This document shows, one piece after another, positions 55,831-64,000 of a stretch of DNA of 64,000 nt. This DNA is from Elymus sibiricus (Eukaryota; Streptophyta; Magnoliopsida; Poales; Poaceae), in assembly GCA_039707655.1 (NCBI GenBank), contig CM077665.1, positions 78,369,954 to 78,433,953 of the forward strand, given 5' to 3'. The first letter of the stretch is position 1; the number at the start of each line of letters is the position of its first letter. A program made the translations under genes and the position numbers. Below the pieces are notes generated by a model. It was not told where the DNA came from and did no database searches. It worked only from the letters and a program-made list of their open reading frames with translations.

Positions 55831-56938
55831 AGCATTCTATAACTCAACCATGGACTATCTCATACCAGCATGGTGCAAAAAATAAAAGTGAAAACTAAAC
55901 ACAAAAGACGCTCCAAGATTTACACATATCACATGAACGAAACGAAAACGAAAACATACCGATACTTGTTGAAGAAAGATGGGATGCCTTCCGGGGCATC
56001 CCCAAGCTTAGACGCTTGAGTCTCCTTGGATATTTACTTGGGGTGCCTTGGACATCCCCAAGCTTGAACTCTTGCCTCTCCTCCTTCTCCTCATATCGAC
56101 ACCTCCTCGATGTTCGAACACTTCATCCACACAAAACTTAACAGAAGACTGGTGAGATCCGTTAGTATAATAAAGCAAATTCCTACTTTAAGTACTGTTG
56201 CAAACCCATTCATATTTTATATTTACATTATCCCTGTTGTATTATAACTTTTCCATGGCTTATACCACCGATAAAATCGATAATTTCATCAAAACAAGCA
56301 AAACAATGCATCAAAAATAGAATCTGTCTGAAACAGGACAGTCTGTAGTAATCTGAACTTTGACCATACTTTTGTAACTCCAAAAATTCTGAAAAATTAG
56401 GAAGAAATAAAGATTTTGTATAGAAATACTTTGTAAAAATTTCAGAAACTTTCCACGTTCCAGTAAAAAAAATGAAAATTCACGCACTACAGCCAAAGTT
56501 TCTGTTTTACACCGCACATACCAACAAGCAATCTAATCATCCTAAAGGCAAATCTTGGCACATTATTTTTATAATACAATGGATTTGTACAAGGGGATAA
56601 TTATTTTTGTTGGAAAAGTTTCCGTGATTCAAGACTCACAAAGCTTCCATGGGCATGAACAAAGTTCAAGGATACCCCCCACTTCAACGATGCTCATCAT
56701 CTCTCTCACTTTCACCTTTCCTTTTGTGAAGTTTTAGGTTCCCCTCTATATTTTTTTGTTTTTAAGCTTTATAAAAGCACACAACAGAATAAAATGACTC
56801 TCTAAAATTTCCGGGTTGTCTCCCTGGCAGCGCTTTCTTTAAAGCCATTAAGCTAGGCATAAAGTGCTCAAGTAATGGATCCACCCGGATCCCAAGGTAT
56901 ATCAAAGCCAATTTTAATTAACAATGATTTGTAATTTA

Positions 56939-58213
56939 CTAGTGAGCACAAAGTGATATATATATCATGTGACAACGAAGTCTAACTCTCTTCCTATGCA
57001 TCGGCATGTCATACAAGAACAATTCATGCACATTAAGTAAAGGCCAATGCATAGTATAAACAGTTTCTTGCAATTTCATAGTATTGGAAACATAGAGAGG
57101 TGAAGATTTGGTTCCTCTCTCATAATAATTGCAAGTAGGAGCAGCAAGCACATGCATATTATATTCATTAAAATTATCATGTGTAGTAGAAAAACGCAAC
57201 CCATCAATGTAATCCTTAATAAGTGCAAACTTCTCCGATATAGTGTAGTTGGGAGAATTCAAAAACATAATAGGACTATCATGTGTGGGTGCAATAGAAA
57301 CAATTTCATTCTTAACATAAGTAACTATAGCAAGTTCATCTCCATAAGCATAATTCATATTGGCATCATGTCCACAAGCATAGCAAGCATCAAGTTCATC
57401 AAAAATGGATATTTCAAATGAATCCACGGGATCATAGCAATTATCATAGCATTCATCCTTTGGTAAGCACGAATGGTAATTAAACAATGTAAGAGTTGAA
57501 GAGTTACTCTCATTAGAAGGTGGGCACGGGTGATCAATCCGCTCTTCCTCCTTTTGTTCTTCGCTCTCCTCCTCATCTTTTTCATCTAATGAGCTCACAA
57601 TTTCAGCAATTTCTTCTTCCATAGATTCCTGCAAAATATTAGTCTCTTCCAAGGCAGCGGTCATTCCTTCAATAAATTCTTTAACATAAGCATTAGAAGC
57701 ATAGTTTTCATAGCAATATTTAAGTATGGCAAAATTTTCAAATTCGTAAAGAGTAGCATCGTACTTTTCAATCAAAGAAGCAATTTCATATGCACCCTTA
57801 AAAGCAACAAATTCTTCAATTTGTCCAACATCAAAATAAAAATAGGCTTCCTTGGCATAAGAAGATAGTATTCCATTATCATTAAACACACATTGGTAGG
57901 GAAGGTGTTTTTTAGTTTCTTCAGAATAACAAGTAAAATCATGTATTTCACATAAATTCCAAGCATAGCAACACAAAGTATTAATTTGATGCCACAAGAG
58001 TTTCCCTTTTTTAGATATGCGGTGTCGCACATAATAAGCATGCTCATTTAATGATTTTCCCTCAACTAAGCTAGTTGGGTTTTCTGCACGAGCACAAATG
58101 GATCGAAGATGATCCAAATAATATTCTTCGGTAGTACGGAACACTAGTGGTTCCTCAACTTTTGGAGCAGCAAGTACATCTAATTTTTTTGGTATTTTGT
58201 GTTTCCTACCCAT
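56939..58213 (-). CDS. 424-aa protein of unknown function in the non-autonomous gypsy element
   Basis: This is the only substantial frame of the element and is intact from ATG (58213) to stop. It begins 97 bases after the primer site, the place normally held by gag. The N-terminus is basic (MGRKHKIPKK). Residues 5-190 are of mixed composition, rich in Tyr, Cys and aromatic residues. An acidic, coiled-coil-prone segment follows at about 190-230 (EEEIAEIVSSLDEKDEEESE). The C-terminal half has several Cys and His residues (CYACGHD) but no standard zinc knuckle. I do not recognise a family. It is neither gag, RT nor integrase by motif. The intact frame in both halves hints at recent selection or youth. 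Confidence 0.75.
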   Translation of the reverse strand: MGRKHKIPKKLDVLAAPKVEEPLVFRTTEEYYLDHLRSICARAENPTSLVEGKSLNEHAYYVRHRISKKGKLLWHQINTLCCYAWNLCEIHDFTCYSEETKKHLPYQCVFNDNGILSSYAKEAYFYFDVGQIEEFVAFKGAYEIASLIEKYDATLYEFENFAILKYCYENYASNAYVKEFIEGMTAALEETNILQESMEEEIAEIVSSLDEKDEEESEEQKEEERIDHPCPPSNESNSSTLTLFNYHSCLPKDECYDNCYDPVDSFEISIFDELDACYACGHDANMNYAYGDELAIVTYVKNEIVSIAPTHDSPIMFLNSPNYTISEKFALIKDYIDGLRFSTTHDNFNEYNMHVLAAPTCNYYERGTKSSPLYVSNTMKLQETVYTMHWPLLNVHELFLYDMPMHRKRVRLRCHMIYISLCAH

Positions 58214-58309
58214 ATCTAAAGATAGAAAACAACTAATAACAGAAAATAAAAATTACTTAGTGATAAAGCAAACAAGCACACACGAGAATATTCACCCCAC
58301 GCTATTGCT

Positions 58310-58327
58310 TCCCCGGCAATGGTGCCA
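58310..58327 (-). promoter_or_regulatory. primer binding site (tRNA-Asp type)
   Basis: The minus strand reads TGGCACCATTGCCGGGGA, 11 bases downstream of the LTR end. It matches the complement of the tRNA-Asp(GUC) 3' end with two changes. Confidence 0.85.
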
Positions 58328-58338
58328 GAAAAAGGTCT

Positions 58339-59847
58339 TGATAACCCACAAGTGTAGGGGATCGTTTGTAGCCTTTTTCGATAAGTAAGAGTGTCGAACC
58401 CAACGAGGAGCTAAAGGTAGAACAAATATTCCCTCAAGTTCTATCGACCACCGATACAACTCTACGCACGCTAATGCTTGATTTACCTAGAACAAGTATG
58501 AAACTACTTTGCGGGAATAAAACTAGAAGTACTTTGCAAGATAATAAAAGTTAGGTGTTGTTTTAATAAAAGAACAATAAAAGTAAATAACTTAGTAGAA
58601 AGCTTTTTGTGTAACGCAAGAGAAAGAATGTCCCTAGGCAATTGAATATAATATGATAGATACTTGTTATATGCAATGAGGGAGAGGCATACGCTAACAC
58701 ACTTTCCGTACTTGGATCATATGCACTTATGATTGGAACTCTAGCAAGAATCCGCAACAACCAAAATTCATTAAGGTAAAACCCAACCATAGCATTAAGT
58801 ATCAAGTCCCCTTTACTCCCATACGCAACAACCCACCTACTCGGGTTTATGTTTCTGTCACTCAAGCAACCCACCATAGGCAAATCATGAACATATTGCA
58901 ACACCCTACAGCGGGGATCCCTCATGTTTGCGTGACACGGAGGGCACCATAGGACATCACCATATCAACATACAACTCACATCCATAACATCATACCACA
59001 ATTAACCCATAGGACAAAAGAGATCTACTCAAACATCATAGGATAGCCAAATATCATTGGGAAATAATATATGGAGTTGAGCACCATGTTTAAGTAGAGA
59101 TTACAACGGGGAAGAGATGTGTTACACCGCTGCATAGAGGGGAAGAGAGTTGGTGTTGACGTCGGCAAAGTTGTTGGAGTAGATCTACGTCATGATGATT
59201 GCCCCGGCGGCGTTCCGGCGCCACCGGGAGAGAGGGGGAGAGAGCCCCCTCCTTCTTCTTCTTCCTTGGCCTCCCCCCTAGATGGGAGGAGAGTTCCCCC
59301 TCTGGTCCATGGCCTCCATGGCGGCGGAGGGGCAGGAGCCCCTCCTAGATTGGATCTCCCTCTCTGTTCTCTTCTGTTTCGTGTTCCTGTTTTCTGGCCG
59401 AAAACCGTTTCTTATATTCCCGGAGATTCGTAACTCCGATCGGGCTGAAATTTTGAGAGGATTTTTATCCAAGAATTAGCTTCCTTGCGCCCGAAGGAGA
59501 GCTTAAACCGACGTACGAGGTGGGCACAACCCACCACGCCGCACCTGGGCCTTCTGGGCGTGCCCTGGTGTCTCTTGGGGGCTATGGGCCTCCGTTTGCG
59601 TTGATTCCACTTCTTAAATTTCACAAATATTCCAAAAAAAATCTTCGTAAATTTTCATCGCGTTTGGACTTTGTTTGATATGGATATTCTGCGAAACAAA
59701 AAACATGCAACAAACAGGAACTGGCACTGGGCACTGGATCAATATGTTAGTCCAATAAATCATATAAAATGTTGCCAAAAATATGTGAAAGTTGTATAAT
59801 ATTGGCATGAAACAATCAAAAATTATAGATACGACGGAGACGTATCA
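58339..59847 (-). repeat. 5' LTR (1509 bp) of the non-autonomous gypsy element
   Basis: Same ends as the 3' LTR: TGATACGTCTCCGTCG at 59847 and GTGGGTTATCA at 58339. The primer site follows it. Confidence 0.93.
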
Positions 59848-62108
59848 GAAGCCTCCTTAATCGATTGTAGAAGACCAATGTAGCTCCTAGAACCTTTGCA
59901 GCTCAACTTCCCTCCTCTCCAAATGTCTCTTCTCCTTGGTAACCTTGTCGAGGGTTCGTCAGGACATTCAACCGGACTGCCTTTTGTGTTTCGTTATCTA
60001 GGATTGACTCGTCAATCGCCTTGATGTCATCATCATTGATTTCCTCCGCCTCGTCGCTTTTCGTTGGCCCGAATTCTGTATGGCCATAGGTAGCACACCT
60101 GGACCGAAGTCGCCTGCCATGGGACTGAGAGGCGCTACGGTTGGCGGTGTGACTATCGACTGAGTCGACCATCTCTTCGCTGGGACCGTCCAGCTCCTCG
60201 GTCTCCTCGAGGATGATGGTGAGGTCTTTGAAGTTGTCGATGAAGTGGGTGGGTCAAAAAAATTGACTTGCCGCTCCTGGCACGGCATGATGCCAGTCCT
60301 TGGAGGACAAACTCATCGCGTGAATCCATGACATAGTCCAGATTGTCCAATCAAAAAATCCGACCTAGAGCGTAGGTCTCGACCTTGTCAAGGTGTTCGG
60401 TCAAGTTAGTGACATAGCACATGGCGACAAAAACGAAGATTTGATCCGACGGAAGGATCATGTCGGCGTCAACTCGCAATCCCATATGTTATTTGAGTTC
60501 ACCATGCAAGATCAGCACACACAACCACTGTCGAAGTAGAATTCGGAAGATCCCTTAATAGGGTATCCTGGCTAGGAAAAAAGATCAGAGGGGAAATAGG
60601 AGACCGGATTTACCCAAGTTCAGGTCCTCACGATAGAGGTAATAGCCTACTCATGCTCATGTTGTATTGCGACGAGGTGTACAAAGTACAAGGTACAATC
60701 GAGGGGCTGATCTCCATGTAATCTAAGGTAATTTAATGTGTCTATTGACTATCTCGGCCTCGGTTTATATAAGATATTGAGGCCGCCAGGGTTACATGGC
60801 CCTAGCCACCTACGTCGATGGAGGGGACTCCTCCATGGATTTGACTTCTTTGTCTTAAATAACAAGGCTTTCCAGAACCCACCTTCTATAGAGCCTAGGG
60901 CGGAAATTGACCTACGGGTGACATGTCCTAGGGTCGTCCTACTTGGGCCGACTACCAGAAAGGTGAGGCACGCCTGGGTCGTAATACCGTCACCAGATAA
61001 TTCAGTTGATCTAGCCGAGATGACTTCTTTCCCCCTCTTTTATGTTGTTGATGGTGTTGGCCGAAGAAAAGGAAGGATATATGGTACCAACCTTCTTGGA
61101 TCTAGTGTTTTTTGTGGGTGAAGAAGTTGGTTTGGAGGCGGATAACTCTCTTATAGCATTGTACCGACCTATTCCACAAGAGTTAAAGTTTAACAAAGTA
61201 GTTATCTCTGGCGATCTCTTTTCAGCCTCCATAGAGAGGTTCTGTTCTCGGTGGTCAGAGATGATGAGTTGATCGTCTCCGATAAAGTTGTTGCTTGTAA
61301 CATGACCACGTTGTTTTTACTATTTAATATTTAGGGGTGTTATTTATAAGATGTGAACAGTAGGATGTAATTTCTCATTCCTTTTAGGTATTTTTAGCAC
61401 TGTTGTAACACTTTTGGTGGGTTTTTTGAACAAGTTTAACGATTTAATACCAGCTTATGTGACTTTCGAGTCCAAGATGTTTTTTAGTTCTTATATTTTT
61501 TTCTCATACAAGTCAAATTTCTACATTTTCACGCCTTTTCTTTACATCTACACGTGCTAGCATAAGGGCATCTATAACGTTGCGCATCAATCCGCCCGTA
61601 AATGTTTGGACCATGCGGTCCGAACACTTTGAGCCCTCCAACGACGTCCATTGTACTTCCACAAACTGACCTGCACGTCTGAATTCCCTCAAAATGAAAG
61701 CAAACCTGGGGGGGGGGGGTCGGACGGCCTGACAGCCGCCACGTCGGACTTCGACACTCCAGCCAACACAAAAGAACCACCTAGAGCCCCGCTTTTCTCA
61801 CTTTGTCCCTCCTCCCTTGTTCTGTATCTGCGTAGTCCGAGACTGCCGCTACAGTTGTACTACCCACTTCGCCACCCAATCTTTGTCGGGCCGTCGACGC
61901 TCCACCCGGGCGCCAGCCGACTTGCCTACACCTCCGTTCCACCCATGGTCCGGCCGCTGCCAGATACCTCCGCCCCTAACATTGTCGTTCATGGCGAACA
62001 TGACGCCCAACAAGTGTTCAGACAAATGTCATAACCAAATGTATCGACGTTTTTGTTGTTTACCTTGAAGCAGACACGATGATTGGCCACAAAGTACTTC
62101 TATGTCGA
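59848..62108. other. remnant of an unclassified retrotransposon or other repeat
   Basis: The minus strand between 60350 and 59903 has gene-like composition in broken frames (acidic stretches such as EEINDDDIKAIDESILDNE) without a clear domain. The region 60540-60990 resembles LTR-type sequence, with TTTATATAAG near 60764 as a possible TATA box. A Harbinger-like terminus (TAAGGGCATCTATAACG) near 61563 has no partner. No intact gene is present. Confidence 0.4.
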
Positions 62109-63628
62109 TGATACGTCCATTTTGCATCATGATTTCCTACTGTTATTTATTATATTTTGTCAAATAATAATGCTTTGGGGAGTGATTCTAATGCCTTTTC
62201 TCTCATAATATGCAAGGTTTACACAAAGAGGGAGAAAACCGGCAGCTGGAATTCTGGACACAAGAAAAGCACATAAGAGATACCTATTCTGCACAACTCC
62301 AATGAAGCTGAAATTTTACGGAGATTATTTTTGGAATAAATAAAAAAATACAGGAGTAGAAAACTACCGGAGGGGGCCAACCTGGTCGGCACAACCCACC
62401 AGGGCGCGCCAGGCCCCCCTGGGCGCGCCCTGATGGGTTGTGGCCTCCTCGGCCCACCTCCGGTGCCCATCTTCTGGTATATAGTCACATTTGACCTAGA
62501 AAAAATCATAGGAGGACTTTCGGGATGAAGCGCCGCCGCCTCGAGGCGGAACTTGGGCAGGAGCACTTTTGCCCTCCAGCGGAGCGATTCCGCCGGGGGA
62601 ACTTCCCTCCCGGAGGGGGAAATCAAAGCCATCGTCATCACCAACACCCCTCTCATCTTTGGGAGGCCAATCTTCATCAACATCTTCAACATCACCATCT
62701 CCTCTCAAACCCTAGTTCATCTCTTGTGTTGAATCTTTGTACCGGAACCTCATATTGGTACCTGTGGGTGACTAGTAGTGTTGATTACCTTGCGTAGTTG
62801 ATTACTATATGGTTTATTTGGTGGAAGATTATATGTTCAAATCCATTATGCTATTCAATACCCCTCTGATCTTGAGCATGTTTATTATTTGTGAGTAGTT
62901 ACCTTTGTTCTTGAGGTCACGGGAGAAGTCATGTTGCAAGTAATCATGTGAATTTGATATGTGTTCGATATTTTGATGATATGTATGTTGTGATTCCCTT
63001 AGTGGTGTCATGTGAACGTGGACTACATGACACTTCACCATTCATGCGCCTAAGGGAATGCATTGTGGAGTAGTTATTAGATGATGGGTTGCTAGAGTGA
63101 CAGAAGCTTAAACCCTAGTTTATGCGCTACTTTGTAAGGGCAGATTTGGATCCAAACGTTTAATGCTATGGTTAGATTTTATCTTAATACTTTTCTCGTA
63201 GTTGCGGATGCTTGCGAGGGGGGTAATCATAAGTGGGAGGTTTTTTCAAGTAAGAACAGCATCCAAGCACCGGTCCACCCACATATCAAATTATCAAAGT
63301 AGCGAACATGAATCAAACCAACATGATAAAAGTGACTAGACAAAATTCCCGTGTACCCTCAAGAACACTTTGCCTATTACTAGAGATTGTTTTGGCCTGT
63401 CCTTTGCCACAAAAGGATTGGTCTACCTTGCTGCACCTTGTTTACCGTTACCATTACTTTCTCGTTACAAATTATCTTGCTATCAAACTATTTGTTACCT
63501 ACAATTTCAGTGCTTGCAGAAATTACCTTGCTGAAAACCGCTTGTCATTTCCTTCTGCTCCTCGTTGGGTTCGACACTCTTACTTATCGAAAGGACTACG
63601 ATTGATCCCCTATACTTGTGGGTCATCA
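62109..63628 (+). repeat. 5' LTR (1520 bp) of the gypsy element
   Basis: It starts TGATACGTCC and ends GTGGGTCATCA. A GGCGCGCC-containing inverted motif lies at 62400-62432 and GGTATATAG near 62475 is a likely TATA box. Confidence 0.92.
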
Positions 63629-63639
63629 AGACTCTTTTC

Positions 63640-63657
63640 TGGCGCCATTGCCGGGGA
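63640..63657 (+). promoter_or_regulatory. primer binding site (tRNA-Asp type)
   Basis: TGGCGCCATTGCCGGGGA lies 11 bases after the LTR. It equals the complement of the plant tRNA-Asp(GUC) 3' end with one change. Confidence 0.9.
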
Positions 63658-63734
63658 GTGAAGCGCTCTTGGTAAGTGGAAATCGGTAAGGAAAAACTTA
63701 TACTACGTGCTGAAATTTATTGCTACTTGCTACT

Positions 63735-64000
63735 ATGAAAAACAATCCTTTGAGGGGTTTGTTCGGGGTATCTTCACCTCGACCGGAACCACAATTAGTT
63801 GCCCCTCATCCTATTGCACCTACTGAAAATATTGGTTATGAAATTCCTTCGGGTATGGTAGAACAACTGCTTGCTAAACCTTATGCAGGAGATGGAACTG
63901 AACATCCTGATATGCATCTATTATATGTGAATGAAATTTGTGGATTATTTAAGCTTGCAGGTTTACCCGGAGATGAAGTTAAGAAGAAGGTTTTCCCTTT
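63735..64000 (+). CDS. gypsy gag-pol polyprotein, first 88 codons (partial)
   Basis: The frame opens with ATG at 63735 and is free of stops to the window edge. The N-terminus (MKNNPLRGLFGV) is followed by the gag segment LYVNEICGLFKLAGLPGD, which I recognise from Triticeae gypsy gag proteins. The catalytic domains lie outside the window. Confidence 0.85.
   Translation, partial: MKNNPLRGLFGVSSPRPEPQLVAPHPIAPTENIGYEIPSGMVEQLLAKPYAGDGTEHPDMHLLYVNEICGLFKLAGLPGDEVKKKVFP

Larger units (their letters stand above)
52455..59847 (-). mobile_element. complete gypsy-type non-autonomous retrotransposon (7.4 kb)
   Basis: Two LTRs of 1508 and 1509 bp (52455-53962 and 58339-59847) are in the same orientation and differ by a few percent. 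The tRNA-Asp primer site adjoins the 5' LTR and a purine-rich GGAATTAAGCTTGGGAATGC precedes the 3' LTR. The 4.4-kb interior has no gag, protease, RT or integrase; its only long frame encodes a 424-aa protein of unknown function. The flanking 5-mers (gacgt and gaagc) do not match, so no intact target duplication is seen. Mobilisation in trans by a related gypsy element such as the one at 62109 is likely, as the primer sites are of the same type. Confidence 0.9.
62109..64000 (+). mobile_element. Ty3-gypsy retrotransposon, 5' end (plus strand)
   Basis: A complete 5' LTR, a tRNA-Asp primer site and the start of gag run into the right window edge. The LTR start TGATACGTCCATTTTGC and the gag N-terminus belong to an abundant Triticeae gypsy group (Fatima/Sabrina-like; exact family not certain). 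The left 5-mer next to the LTR (gtcga, 62104-62108) should be the target duplication. Confidence 0.92.

Noticed and set aside
60738..61272. Plus-strand frames of 76-127 codons as genes
   Set aside because: They are short, overlap one another, lie in LTR-like remnant sequence and show no domain.

Overview
The window is plant nuclear DNA, most likely from a Triticeae grass (wheat, Aegilops, barley or relatives). It is dominated by nested transposable elements of types typical of those genomes: Angela/BARE-1-type copia, gypsy elements with tRNA-Asp primer sites, CACTA, MULE, Harbinger, Stowaway and LINE elements. Only two genes look like ordinary intact host genes. Everything here was read by eye, so family names are recognition-level and not database results.

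Left part (1-17.5 kb), a nest of elements. The 5' half of a minus-strand Angela/BARE-1-type copia element (1-4875) sits inside a CACTA element that carries a broken Transposase_24 + Ulp1-protease gene (4876-9149). The CACTA element sits inside a minus-strand gypsy LTR (9150-10155), which abuts a fold-back repeat (10165-10755). A complete but defective minus-strand copia element with a GACAC target duplication follows (11411-17542).

Gene island (17.8-30.6 kb). A decayed fragment of the 3' end of a cytochrome P450 gene (17862-18053 and 19834-19915) is split by a GC-rich non-LTR retroposon. The intact CYP714-family P450 gene lies on the minus strand (21521-26384, four exons, 529 aa). Only 266 bp upstream of its ATG ends an intact three-exon HAD-family acid phosphatase / vegetative-storage-protein-like gene on the same strand (26651-30189, 253 aa). 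MITEs and AT-rich repeats fill the large introns. CYP714 enzymes modify gibberellins; no functional link to the phosphatase is visible beyond proximity.

Middle (31-40 kb). A young small-LTR non-autonomous element (30982-34030, TSD AGAAG) lies next to a complete MULE (34554-39905). The MULE has TIRs of 226-265 bp, an intact 840-aa MULE transposase, and a converging four-exon plant-mobile-domain (PMD) gene. The two coding regions overlap by 10 bp at their 3' ends. This two-gene element, organised like maize MuDR, is the most interesting object in the window.

Right part (40-64 kb). AT-rich degenerate sequence carries Stowaway MITEs (41.6-42.3 kb). A 5'-truncated LINE has an RT active-site change (44.5-47.5 kb). 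A 984-bp Harbinger-type element carries coding-like sequence (49.0-50.0 kb). A complete 7.4-kb gypsy-type element encodes a single intact 424-aa protein of unknown function in place of gag-pol (52455-59847). After an unclassified remnant, the window ends in the 5' LTR and gag start of a plus-strand gypsy element (62109-64000).
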